13,258 nt of DNA from Hadesarchaea archaeon (GTDB lineage: Archaea; Hadarchaeota; Hadarchaeia; Hadarchaeales; Hadarchaeaceae): the NCBI GenBank assembly GCA_012962055.1, contig DTYD01000007.1:1-13258 (forward strand). Reading direction: 5' to 3'. A program made the translations under genes and the position numbers. The notes beneath the pieces were generated by a model. It did not search any database, was not told the origin of the DNA, and was given only the letters and a program-made list of their open reading frames with translations. Below are positions 5,933 through 13,258 of the stretch, in pieces. Every line of letters starts with the position of its first letter. Positions within the stretch are counted from its first letter, which is position 1.

Positions 5933-7165
5933 ATGATAACTGTGCTGAAAGGCGGTATCACAGAGGTACCGGGATTTCTCGCCGCAGGAGTCCGGGCAGG
6001 TATCAAACGCCGTGGACTCGATGTAATGCTGATCGTCTCGGAAGACGGAGTCATCCCTGCAGCGGGAGCGTTCACATCCAATCTCGTTAAAGGCGCACCG
6101 CTCGTGGCCACTAAAAAACATCTCAAAAATGGAAAACTCGGTGCGGTGGTTGCGAATTCTGGAATCTCAAACGCATACACAGGAAAACGGGGGTTGCGTG
6201 ACGCCTACCGTATGGCTCAACTGACGGCAAAATTGCTGAAGCTACAAGCAGCGAACATCGGTGTGGCTTCAACTGGCATCATAGGGACATACCTGCCTAT
6301 GCACAGGGTTGAGGCGGGCATCCGCGCCGCAATTAAGGAACTATCCAGCTCCAGAGAGGCGAGCCTAAACGCAGCCAAGGCCATAATGACTACAGACACC
6401 GCCCCAAAAGAAATCGCTGTCCGTGTAGACTCGGAGGACGGAACACCTGTAACCATAGCAGGGATAGCAAAAGGTGCGGGGATGATACGTCCAGATCTGA
6501 AAACCGCAACCATGCTTGCATTTATTGTCACGGACGCCGCCATAACTTCTGATGCTCTGCGGGTTGCCTTGCAGGAAGCGATAGATCAGAGCTTCAACAT
6601 GATAAATATCGACAACGACACGAGCACAAGTGACATGGTGCTTGTACTGGCAAACGGGCGGGCAACAAACCGACGCATAACCCTGCAGCGTCGGGACAAG
6701 CAGTTCCAGGCAGGATTAAACTGTGCCCTCACCGAACTTGCGTGGATGATAGCAAAGGACGGGGAGGGAGCAACTCACCTAATAGAGGTCCAGATAAATA
6801 ATGCTCGTAATGTGACCGAAGCACGTAATGCCGCAAGAACGGTCGTGGGTTCAAATCTTGTCAAAGCTGCCGTGTTTGGACGGGATCCTAACTGGGGACG
6901 TATCATCGCGGCGTTGGGCAATTCTGAAGCATGGTTCGATCCAGCTAAACTTAGTTTGGAACTCGTGAGCGAACGTGGACGTGTGGACTTAGTTAAAAAG
7001 GGAAAACCGATGCCAAAACGTATGCTTGCGAAGGCACGTGACCTCATGCGCAGCAAAGAAATTGAAATTCAGGTGGACCTGGCCGCCGGAAAAGCAAACG
7101 CTATCGCTTGGGGTTGTGACTTGACATGCGACTACGTGAGGATAAACTCGAGATACACAACTTGA
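5933..7165 (+). CDS. argJ: Glutamate N-acetyltransferase / ornithine acetyltransferase
   Basis: ArgJ transfers the acetyl group from N-acetylornithine to glutamate, releasing ornithine and closing the acetyl cycle. The 410-residue protein is full length. It shows STGIIG (113-118), the self-cleavage region KGAGMIRPD (180-188) with TATMLAF, in which Thr193 should become the N-terminal nucleophile of the beta chain, DGEGAT (276-281) and GRDPNWGRI (316-324). ArgJ can be monofunctional, or bifunctional when it also uses acetyl-CoA; sequence alone does not decide. No argA-like or argE-like gene is in the window, which fits the cyclic route. It lies 55 bp after argC with a likely extra promoter between. 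ATG 5933 is in frame; ATG 5929 is not. Confidence 0.96.
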   Translation: MITVLKGGITEVPGFLAAGVRAGIKRRGLDVMLIVSEDGVIPAAGAFTSNLVKGAPLVATKKHLKNGKLGAVVANSGISNAYTGKRGLRDAYRMAQLTAKLLKLQAANIGVASTGIIGTYLPMHRVEAGIRAAIKELSSSREASLNAAKAIMTTDTAPKEIAVRVDSEDGTPVTIAGIAKGAGMIRPDLKTATMLAFIVTDAAITSDALRVALQEAIDQSFNMINIDNDTSTSDMVLVLANGRATNRRITLQRRDKQFQAGLNCALTELAWMIAKDGEGATHLIEVQINNARNVTEARNAARTVVGSNLVKAAVFGRDPNWGRIIAALGNSEAWFDPAKLSLELVSERGRVDLVKKGKPMPKRMLAKARDLMRSKEIEIQVDLAAGKANAIAWGCDLTCDYVRINSRYTT

Positions 7166-7170
7166 GTAAA

Positions 7171-7180
7171 CTTTAAAGTA
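7171..7180 (+). promoter_or_regulatory. Putative internal TATA box before argB
   Basis: CTTTAAAGTA follows the argJ stop. It is 36 bases before ATG 7211 but only about 15 before ATG 7190. If it works as a promoter, transcription would start downstream of 7190 and argB must start at 7211. Confidence 0.4.
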
Positions 7181-7210
7181 TGCAAACTAATGAAATCGAA
7201 GCGTGATGAA

Positions 7211-8095
7211 ATGCAGGACCGCGCCAAAGTGATGCTCGAGGCCCTTCCTTTTATCCAAGAGTTTCACGGTAAAACCATCGTGATCAAACTTGGTGGAAGC
7301 GTACTGGGGGAAGAAAAACTTCTTGATCTGCTTCTGCGGGATGTGGTCCTCCTCAATTTATTTGGGATGAAAATAGTGTTAGTCCACGGTGGAGGACCGG
7401 AAATAACCGAAGAAATGCGTAAACTTAAAATCAAACCGAAATTCATCGAAGGACTCCGGGTAACAGACGAGAAGACGATGGAGATTTTACATGAACAACT
7501 GGCCGGGAAGATCAACAAGCAAATAGTGCTGGGGATTAATCAGCATGGGGGGAAAGCCTTTGGGATTTCGGGGATGGATGGAAATTTGATTCGTGCCCGC
7601 AAGCTCATCTACAAGACTACTAGCAGTAGGGGAAAGGAAATTGAGGTCGATCTTGGTTTCGTCGGAGAGGTGGAAAAAGTAGACCCAACCATCATTAACA
7701 ACCTAGTCAAAAGCGGATGTATACCTGTGGTCGCACCCATAGGGGTAAATGGAGAAGGACACAGTTTAAATATAAACGCAGATACAGCTGCAGCTGAACT
7801 AGCTATAGCGATTAAAGCAAAAAAGCTCATTTTACTTACTAACGTTTTGGGAGTCATGCGCGACCCAAATGACGAAAAAACATTGATACCCACACTGACC
7901 GTCGAGGACACACAAAAACTCATTCAGGAGGGCGTGATTAAAAAAGGCATGATACCAAAAGTCGAGGCTTGTCTCAAAGCTGTTCGGGCTGGTGTCGAAC
8001 GTGCCCATATTCTAAAAGGTACGACACGACATGTTCTCCTTCTCGAGATTTTGACCGAGAGCGGAGTGGGCACAATGATAGAACGGGGCAAGTAG
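7211..8095 (+). CDS. argB: Acetylglutamate kinase with N-terminal helix
   Basis: ArgB phosphorylates N-acetylglutamate with ATP. From ATG 7211 the product has 294 residues, with Lys26 in VIKLGG, the glycine loop HGGGPEI (59-65), the substrate loop GLRVTDE (81-87), NINADTAA (187-194) and GMIPK with Lys250. About 20 residues precede the first strand and contain AKVMLEALPFI. This is the N-terminal helix that, in hexameric enzymes of the family, forms the arginine feedback site, so inhibition by arginine is likely (inferred). GTGATGAA before ATG 7211 is identical to the context of the MoaD-like gene. ATG 7190 would add seven residues but lacks a ribosome-binding site. The stop abuts the ATG of argD. 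Confidence 0.95.
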   Translation: MQDRAKVMLEALPFIQEFHGKTIVIKLGGSVLGEEKLLDLLLRDVVLLNLFGMKIVLVHGGGPEITEEMRKLKIKPKFIEGLRVTDEKTMEILHEQLAGKINKQIVLGINQHGGKAFGISGMDGNLIRARKLIYKTTSSRGKEIEVDLGFVGEVEKVDPTIINNLVKSGCIPVVAPIGVNGEGHSLNINADTAAAELAIAIKAKKLILLTNVLGVMRDPNDEKTLIPTLTVEDTQKLIQEGVIKKGMIPKVEACLKAVRAGVERAHILKGTTRHVLLLEILTESGVGTMIERGK

Positions 8096-9280
8096 ATGGA
8101 AATTGAAAAATTGAGCGAACGATATGTCGCATATACATATAAACGGCAACCGCTCGTCCTGGTCAAGGGGGAGGGGATGTTCCTCTGGGATTCCAAGGGT
8201 AAGCGATATTTGGATTTCACAGGTGGGATCGCCGTCTGTTCACTGGGACATTGTCACTCAACGCTAACGAAGGCTATCTGTACACAGGCGAAAAAACTGA
8301 TGCACGTTTCAAATCTCTATTACATTCAACCACAAGCGGAGTTGGCCGCCTTACTCACACGAGTTACCCCGAGATCTATTGAAAAATTTTTCTTCTGCAA
8401 TTCTGGTGCTGAGGCCATTGAAAGTGCATTCAAGCTTGCGGTCAAGCATGCTCGTCGCCAACGTATCATCACCATGGAGGGATCGTTTCACGGTAGAACC
8501 GCCGCGGCGGTGGGCGCGACTTGGAAATTTTCGTATCGAAAACCGTTTGAGGCCATCATCCCAAAAATTTTCGATTTCGTGCCATTTAACAATCTTGCTG
8601 CAGTAGAACGTGCCATTGGGGACCAAACCGCAGCTGTTGTGGTTGAACCCATTCAGGGCGAGGGTGGGGTGAACGTGCCGTCCGATGATTACCTGCCCGG
8701 GCTGAGAAAACTCTGTGATGAGTATGGAATAGTATTGATCTGCGACGAAGTTCAAACAGGCATGGGGCGCACCGGAAAATGGTTCGCTTGCCAACACTGG
8801 GGAGTAGAACCAGACGAAATCACAATGGCAAAGGCACTCGGAGGTGGTTTCCCCGTCGGCTGTTTGGGGGCGAAAAGTAATGTAATGAACTCTTTTTCAC
8901 CAGGAGATCACGCTTCAACATTCGGTGGAAATCCATTAGCCTGCGCAGCCGCAAAAGCTGTGGTGCAGACAATGCAAAAGCGGAAACTGCCTCAACGATC
9001 AGCGAAGATTGGCGAGTATTTCAAAAAGCGTTTGGAAGAACTCGCGAACAAACACCTATGTGTACGTGAAGTTCGAGGGCTTGGTTTATTGCTGGGGATG
9101 GAACTCGCTACAAAAGAAGCTGCTGAAGCCGCGACCGAAGCAGCGCGAAAAAAGGGTTATTTAATAAACTGCACCGCTGAGAAAGTTTTAAGATTTGTAC
9201 CACCGCTTACGGTCGAGCGAAAATATATTGATGAGCTAATCGAAGCTTTGGATAAAATATTGGTGGAGATCAGACAATGA
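8096..9280 (+). CDS. argD: Acetylornithine aminotransferase (class III, PLP)
   Basis: It converts N-acetylglutamate semialdehyde and glutamate to N-acetylornithine and 2-oxoglutarate. The 394-residue protein belongs to class III PLP aminotransferases: NSGAEA (102-107) for the cofactor phosphate, FHGRT (131-135), Asp217-Glu218 in ICDEVQTG, and the Schiff-base Lys246 in TMAKALGGG. The operon position between argB and argF settles the role, though such enzymes may also act on succinyldiaminopimelate or other omega-amino substrates. GGGG lies 7 bases before the ATG, which starts immediately after the argB stop. The last four bases overlap the argF start in an ATGA arrangement. Confidence 0.95.
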   Translation: MEIEKLSERYVAYTYKRQPLVLVKGEGMFLWDSKGKRYLDFTGGIAVCSLGHCHSTLTKAICTQAKKLMHVSNLYYIQPQAELAALLTRVTPRSIEKFFFCNSGAEAIESAFKLAVKHARRQRIITMEGSFHGRTAAAVGATWKFSYRKPFEAIIPKIFDFVPFNNLAAVERAIGDQTAAVVVEPIQGEGGVNVPSDDYLPGLRKLCDEYGIVLICDEVQTGMGRTGKWFACQHWGVEPDEITMAKALGGGFPVGCLGAKSNVMNSFSPGDHASTFGGNPLACAAAKAVVQTMQKRKLPQRSAKIGEYFKKRLEELANKHLCVREVRGLGLLLGMELATKEAAEAATEAARKKGYLINCTAEKVLRFVPPLTVERKYIDELIEALDKILVEIRQ

Positions 9281-10197
9281 TAAAACATTTGCTTTCAATG
9301 CAAGATCTGAGATCAAAAGAGATCGAAACGATTTTGAATGACGCAGTAAAACTCAAACAAAAAACCAAAAAAGAAGAGACTCACGAGGTTCTCCGCGGAA
9401 AAACTTTGGCCATGATTTTCGCCAAACCTTCCACGCGCACACGTGTAAGTTTTGAGGTGGCGATGACGCAGCTTGGCGCGCATGCAATCTACTTGGGATG
9501 GAACGATCTTCAGCTTGGGCGGGGAGAAACGATCGCCGACACCGCCAGAACGCTTTCAAGATACGTTGACGTGATAACCGCTCGACTGTTCAAACATCTG
9601 GATATCGTGGAACTCGCACGTTATTCGAGCGTCCCGGTGATCAATGCGCTGACAGATCTCCATCACCCCTGTCAAACGCTGGCAGATCTCTTGACCATCC
9701 AAGAACACAAGGGCAAACTAAAAGGATTGAAAATGGCGTGGGTTGGGGACGGAAACAACGTCTGCAATTCCCTGATGTTGGGATGCACGCTGGTGGGCGC
9801 CGACATCTCACTGGCATGTCCGAAAGGGTACGAACCACCGACCGAATTAGTAAAACAAGCGCGCGCCAATGCCCGGGAAAGTGGAAGTAAAGTGGAAATC
9901 GTGGCTGAGCCGGAACGGGCCGTTTTAAAATCCGATGTCGTCTACACGGATGTTTTCGTCAGTATGGGTCAGGAAGCTGAGGCAAACCAGAAACTTAAGA
10001 GATTCCTCCCAAAGTACCAAGTAAATAAAGCCCTCCTCAATCACGCTAAATCGGACGCGATAGTACTTCACTGCCTGCCTTGGAAGCCGGGGCAGGAGAT
10101 CACGAAAGATATCGCGTATTCTCCTCAGTGTGTGGCGTTTGACCAGGCCGAAAACCGATTACATGTGGTAAAGAGCGTTCTCACCTTTTTGCTCTGA
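9277..10197 (+). CDS. argF: Ornithine carbamoyltransferase
   Basis: ArgF makes citrulline from ornithine and carbamoyl phosphate. The 306-residue product has the carbamoyl-phosphate motif STRTR (52-56), His130 in HPCQ, the ornithine-specific TDVFVSMG (224-231), HCLP (265-268) and Arg294 in AENR. VSMG and HCLP together mark ornithine rather than aspartate carbamoyltransferase. After HCLP the sequence WKPGQEIT is closer to the RKP form of eukaryotic enzymes than to the AHRG form common in prokaryotes, but no key residue is lost. It starts inside the argD stop and is the last plus-strand gene. Its final 17 bases overlap a convergent minus-strand ORF. Carbamoyl-phosphate synthase must be encoded elsewhere. 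Confidence 0.96.
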   Translation: MIKHLLSMQDLRSKEIETILNDAVKLKQKTKKEETHEVLRGKTLAMIFAKPSTRTRVSFEVAMTQLGAHAIYLGWNDLQLGRGETIADTARTLSRYVDVITARLFKHLDIVELARYSSVPVINALTDLHHPCQTLADLLTIQEHKGKLKGLKMAWVGDGNNVCNSLMLGCTLVGADISLACPKGYEPPTELVKQARANARESGSKVEIVAEPERAVLKSDVVYTDVFVSMGQEAEANQKLKRFLPKYQVNKALLNHAKSDAIVLHCLPWKPGQEITKDIAYSPQCVAFDQAENRLHVVKSVLTFLL

Positions 10198-10531
10198 CGA
10201 TTTCTAGTAAAGTATCGAAGATTTCTCTAGCTTCCTTTTTAGCCTCGACCAAGCGAACAATTTCCTTTCTTAACCAACTTGGCCGTGTGTTCTTGTGTGC
10301 GTATCTTTTAGCTTTCACCATGTCGTTCAATTCCATAAACCGGTAGCTCATTACCCAAGGATTATAGGTAGGCGAGCTGTAGGCCTCGTTCATTCTCATT
10401 ATTACGTTCTCAGTTCCAAATCTGGCAGAATACTTTCTGCGACACGGTATTTCCAGATGATTAAGAATCTTCTGTACCAGGTCGATGTTGGAGGGAGATG
10501 ATATGGACTTTCTGAATATCGTTGAAGCCAT
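10181..10531 (-). CDS. Small protein of unknown function downstream of argH
   Basis: I do not recognise this 116-residue product. It is basic and probably mostly helical. The middle has an aromatic patch (AYSSPTYNPWVMSYRFMELN), and the C-terminal half is rich in Lys, Glu and Arg and ends in EIVRAKR. It has no signal peptide or membrane segment and no obvious metal-binding or catalytic motif. ATG 10531 is the first start after an in-frame stop, but the ribosome-binding site is poor and the first 15 residues look unconvincing. A minus-strand frame immediately upstream also reads as protein, so a start further in or a frameshift is possible. It lies 76 bp after argH on the same strand and converges with argF by 17 bp. 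Confidence 0.5.
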   Translation of the reverse strand: MASTIFRKSISSPSNIDLVQKILNHLEIPCRRKYSARFGTENVIMRMNEAYSSPTYNPWVMSYRFMELNDMVKAKRYAHKNTRPSWLRKEIVRLVEAKKEAREIFDTLLEIVRAKR

Positions 10532-10613
10532 CCAAATCGACCGATCCCTGGATGAAACTCACCTTTTCATTGTCCGAGGCACCAATATACAATTTGCTTT
10601 AATTGGACTATAA
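10503..10613 (+). CDS. Possible 36-residue ORF with a strong ribosome-binding site
   Basis: GGAGGGAG at 10490-10497 is a strong ribosome-binding site 8 bases before ATG 10503. The frame reads MDFLNIVEAIQIDR and continues with a hydrophobic end to TAA at 10611. An in-frame ATG at 10485 would add six residues. It overlaps the start of the minus-strand small gene and the last 6 bases of argH, so it competes with that annotation. I recognise no family. It may be chance: the same bases read Ile-Ser-Ser-Pro-Ser in the minus-strand gene. Confidence 0.2.
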   Translation: MDFLNIVEAIQIDRSLDETHLFIVRGTNIQFALIGL

Positions 10614-11969
10614 GTTAATGTTTTGGGTCAACCTTTTCCAGACTTTTTCCAACCGTGCGCGTTCTTTTTTGACGGCTTCCATCTCCAGCTCTACTTTTTT
10701 CACAAGTTTCTCCAAGCCAAGGTTTCCTGGTGCGCCGAGGTGTTTTTTCGACCGGATGTTTTTCACCGGGTCTTCGATCTCAAGTTTGTCTAACTCTTTG
10801 GCAACTTTTCTGTAGGCATCACGGAAAGGTATGCCTTCGTCCGTTGCCAGCTTGACTGCCCGGTCCGCCGCAAAAATTTCTGGGGTGAAGGAACTTTGCA
10901 GAACTTCCCTGTTCACTTTGAGTCCCTGAAATACTTTGGTTGCTACTTTCAAACATCCCTCTGTGGTATCAAGCGACTCCATCAGGGGTTTCTTTGTCTC
11001 CTGGAAGTCGCGGTTGTAACCGGAGGGGAGATTTCGAATGGTCACCATCAGCTGAAACAATCTAGAGAGGACCAGAGCGGAACGAGCGCGGATGAGTTCC
11101 AGAGCGCACGGATTCTGTTTCTGGGGCATGAGGCTGGAACCGGGGCAGTACTCCTTCGGTATGGTAAAGTAACCGAGTTCTGGAATGCTGAAGAACATGA
11201 GGTCGTTGGAGAGCTTGGACAGGTCCTCGGAAACCTGGGTCAACGCAAAAACAACTACCCCCTCGATTTTCCCCCGGCTGTTGTTCGCGTACAGCACATT
11301 GTTCTGGACCTTCTTGAAACCCAACAGGTCACTTACGAGTTGCCTGTCGATGGTAAGAGGCACACCGTAACTGGCGGCCGAACCGAGCGGACATTGATTA
11401 TTCAGGCGATACGCCGTTTTGAGTAGTTCGAAGTCGTCCAAGAGCGACTCCGCAAATGCGGATGCCCAGAGCCCAACTGACGAAGGCATTGCCCGTTGGG
11501 TATGGGTACGTCCGGGCATGGGAACATTCTTGTTTTTTTCTGCGAAATTGGCCAGCGTGCGCACCAAATTCAGCACTTCGGTTTTGATGTCCAGAAGTCT
11601 GTCCCGCGTAAACAGCCTTATATCGAGCAAAACTTGGTCATTCCGGGAACGTGCCGTGTGGATTTTTTTGCCGAGATCGCCCAACTTCTGAGTCAAGAAA
11701 TTTTCAATTGCCGTGTGTACGTCCTCTTCCTCAACATTAATTTTAAACCGTCTCTTCTCGCCAGCGGAGAGGATTTCCAGCAAACATCTCTTGAGTTTAC
11801 TGAACTCATTTGTGGTAAGAATACCTATTTTTGAAAGCATTTTAGCGTGGGCGATACTACCAAACACGTCTGCTGTGACCAGCCTCAAGTCCAAAATGTA
11901 GTCCTCCCCAACGGTGAACTCCTCTATCTCCCTGTCCAGTCTGTACCCCTTATCCCAGAGCTTCGTCAT
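10608..11969 (-). CDS. argH: Argininosuccinate lyase, divergent subclass
   Basis: ArgH splits argininosuccinate into arginine and fumarate, the last step of the pathway. The 453-residue length is normal for the aspartase/fumarase superfamily. It shows VHTAIE (84-89), HTARSRNDQ (104-112), the active-site GRTHTQRAMPSS (153-164, with His156) and the mobile-loop signature GSSLMPQKQNP (277-287) carrying the catalytic serine. Departures from the usual ArgH are clear. The N-terminal LWGGRF is replaced by LWDKGYRLD, the turn before the active-site histidine is GRTHTQ instead of GYTHLQ, and the loop ends QKQNPC instead of QKKNPD. The opening EEFTVGEDYILDL resembles, from memory, the form found in Bacteroidota. 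GAGTGA lies 5 bases before the ATG. It follows argG2 by 29 bp, so the two form an operon opposite the argG1 operon. Confidence 0.92.
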   Translation of the reverse strand: MTKLWDKGYRLDREIEEFTVGEDYILDLRLVTADVFGSIAHAKMLSKIGILTTNEFSKLKRCLLEILSAGEKRRFKINVEEEDVHTAIENFLTQKLGDLGKKIHTARSRNDQVLLDIRLFTRDRLLDIKTEVLNLVRTLANFAEKNKNVPMPGRTHTQRAMPSSVGLWASAFAESLLDDFELLKTAYRLNNQCPLGSAASYGVPLTIDRQLVSDLLGFKKVQNNVLYANNSRGKIEGVVVFALTQVSEDLSKLSNDLMFFSIPELGYFTIPKEYCPGSSLMPQKQNPCALELIRARSALVLSRLFQLMVTIRNLPSGYNRDFQETKKPLMESLDTTEGCLKVATKVFQGLKVNREVLQSSFTPEIFAADRAVKLATDEGIPFRDAYRKVAKELDKLEIEDPVKNIRSKKHLGAPGNLGLEKLVKKVELEMEAVKKERARLEKVWKRLTQNINL

Positions 11970-11998
11970 GGGTTCACTCTTTTCCTCATGGCGAGAAC

Positions 11999-13258
11999 CT
12001 AGTATAGCAATCCGCAGACTTGAGCTGCACCCTTGGACATTCGCTGGTCAAATCCCGTGGCCTTTATCGAACGAAGCTCGGGGGCGAAGAGACCGGTCGA
12101 GGAGCGCCGCCGTACGATCTCCACGTTCCCCTTGTAGAGCCTGACCCTATACTCCCCCTCCACGTGCTTCTGCGACTGATTTATGAACGCCTCCAGCTCG
12201 TATCTCAACGGATGAAACGCTTCGCCGTGATACATCATGTACGCCCACCTCTGGTCCACAATACTTTTGAACATGAGCTCGTCCTTCGTCAGACAGAACT
12301 GTTCCAGGTCTTTATGCAGGAACAGGATAACGTAAGCCGCGGGTGCCTCGTATATCTCCATGGATTTCAGGTTCATTATGCCGTCCTCGAACATGTCTAT
12401 GCGTCCAATGCCGTTCTCCCCCGCGATGTAGTTCAGGTCGTAGATCAGTTGGTGAAGCGACATCTGTTTTCCGTTCATCGCGATCGGTACCCCTTCCTTA
12501 AATTCTATGTCGATCTCCGTTGGTTCGTCCTTGGCATCCTCCGGCACTTTTAACCACATCCATATGTTTTTTGGAAGCTCTTGGTCTAGGTCTATCGCGC
12601 CACTGGCGATTGATCGGCACCACAGGGTTTTGTCGTCGCCCCCCGTGATCGTCTCAGCCACAGGCACTCCCCAGGCTTTACAGAGTTCCTCCTCTTCATT
12701 TCTGGTCAGGTCGAAATCCCTTACTGGCACGAGGATCTCCAGACCGGGGGCAAAAAGTGTGAACACGTTGTGCATCCGATATTGGTCGTTGCCTTTCCCG
12801 CTGCTTCCTTCGAGCAGAGCGTCGCAGCCCAGCTCCACAGCCTTCTCCGCCACCTTTCTGGCGATGAGTTGCCGTGTCATCGATGTTGACACGGGGTAAC
12901 CTTCGTAATTGGAATTGGCTTTGATCGTCATGCTGACCCATTCGCGGGTGAACTCTTCCTTCGCGTCGATGAAAACAGGCTCGACACCCAAAGCATTGCC
13001 ATGGCGCTTGGACATTTCCAGTTCTTGCTCTCCCTGCCCAACGTCAACCGTGATCGGGATGATCTCCTTGGCCCCGTATTTCCGGCGGAGAAGTTCGATC
13101 CCCAAGCTAAAGTCGAGACCTCCAGAAAAAGCGCACGCAACTTTTTCTTTATCAGCATATTGATTGTCGGTAATATGGAAATAGAACGAATTGTGAGTGG
13201 TGGCCGTGGCAAATTCCAATCCCATCGCACTGGCAAGGCGATAGAGTTCAATCATGTC
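11999..13258 (-). CDS. Second, diverged argininosuccinate synthase-like protein, start at or beyond window edge
   Basis: The frame is open to the window edge. ATG at 13255 would give 418 residues, and a longer protein is possible. The fold is that of type 1 argininosuccinate synthase: PP-loop AFSGGLD (42-48), YEGYPVST (117-124), SGKGNDQYR (152-160), SRSI-like LWCRSIASG (211-219), YEAPAA (302-307) and FDQR (402-405). Several signature positions are changed: SGGLDF for SGGLDT, WCRSIAS for WGRSIEG, EDG for EDR and KSM for KSR. About 37 residues precede the PP-loop strand, where the usual protein has only a few. It sits directly upstream of argH, so a role in arginine synthesis is plausible, but a changed activity or an argininosuccinate synthase-related paralogue is equally possible. 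Confidence 0.85.
   Translation of the reverse strand, partial: DMIELYRLASAMGLEFATATTHNSFYFHITDNQYADKEKVACAFSGGLDFSLGIELLRRKYGAKEIIPITVDVGQGEQELEMSKRHGNALGVEPVFIDAKEEFTREWVSMTIKANSNYEGYPVSTSMTRQLIARKVAEKAVELGCDALLEGSSGKGNDQYRMHNVFTLFAPGLEILVPVRDFDLTRNEEEELCKAWGVPVAETITGGDDKTLWCRSIASGAIDLDQELPKNIWMWLKVPEDAKDEPTEIDIEFKEGVPIAMNGKQMSLHQLIYDLNYIAGENGIGRIDMFEDGIMNLKSMEIYEAPAAYVILFLHKDLEQFCLTKDELMFKSIVDQRWAYMMYHGEAFHPLRYELEAFINQSQKHVEGEYRVRLYKGNVEIVRRRSSTGLFAPELRSIKATGFDQRMSKGAAQVCGLLY

Noticed and set aside
4846..9280. LysW/ArgW-dependent lysine or arginine pathway
   Set aside because: argJ is present, argB has the acetylglutamate-kinase N-helix, and no small acidic LysW carrier gene or lysX/argX ligase is found.
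10896..11426. 176-residue plus-strand ORF
   Set aside because: Antisense to the catalytic core of argH; explained as a shadow of a conserved gene.
12020..12553. 177-residue plus-strand ORF
   Set aside because: Antisense to conserved segments of the second argG-like gene, with no motif of its own.
11999..13258. E. coli-like type 2 argininosuccinate synthase
   Set aside because: The motif reads SGKGNDQYR, matching type 1 TGKGNDQxR rather than the type 2 STYKGNDIER pattern.

Overview
The window is an archaeal chromosome segment with nearly every base in or beside a gene. It centres on a complete set of genes for making arginine from glutamate by the acetylated route. Archaeal origin is inferred from three things. 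TATA-like boxes sit 34-38 bases before the first codon of eight genes. Ribosome-binding sites are GGTG/GTGA-like. Neighbours include an archaeal-type JAMM protease, a MoaD/ThiS-fold protein and an EngB GTPase. The acetyl (ArgJ) route, with no LysW carrier gene, points to a euryarchaeal-type lineage rather than Thermoproteota. I cannot name the lineage.

Left part (1-3492). On the minus strand lie a JAMM/MPN+ metalloprotease cut by the window edge, and a stand-alone Cas4/RecB-like PD-(D/E)XK nuclease with two CxxC pairs. Two plus-strand genes follow: a four-helix membrane protein built from two DUF350-like repeats, and a secreted, C-terminally anchored transglutaminase-like protein. Back on the minus strand are EngB, whose tail overlaps the transglutaminase gene tail to tail by 60 bp, and a MoaD/ThiS-fold protein that lacks the expected C-terminal Gly-Gly.

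Central part (3655-10197, plus strand). argG1, argC, argJ, argB, argD and argF are packed with abutting or overlapping ends, plus probable extra promoters before argJ and argB. ArgB phosphorylates acetylglutamate, ArgC reduces it, ArgD transaminates it, and ArgJ moves the acetyl group back to glutamate and releases ornithine. ArgF then makes citrulline, and ArgG and ArgH make arginine. Carbamoyl-phosphate synthase and a separate acetylglutamate synthase are not in the window.

Right part (10181-13258, minus strand). A second, strongly diverged argG-like gene runs off the window edge. It is followed by argH of a divergent subclass and a small unrecognised gene that converges on argF.

The most interesting points are the two dissimilar argininosuccinate synthase genes in one locus (the second with altered signature residues and an N-terminal extension), the GG-less ubiquitin-fold protein in the same 3.5 kb as a JAMM protease, and the DUF350-like/transglutaminase pair. 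No CRISPR array, insertion sequence, tRNA or rRNA was seen.
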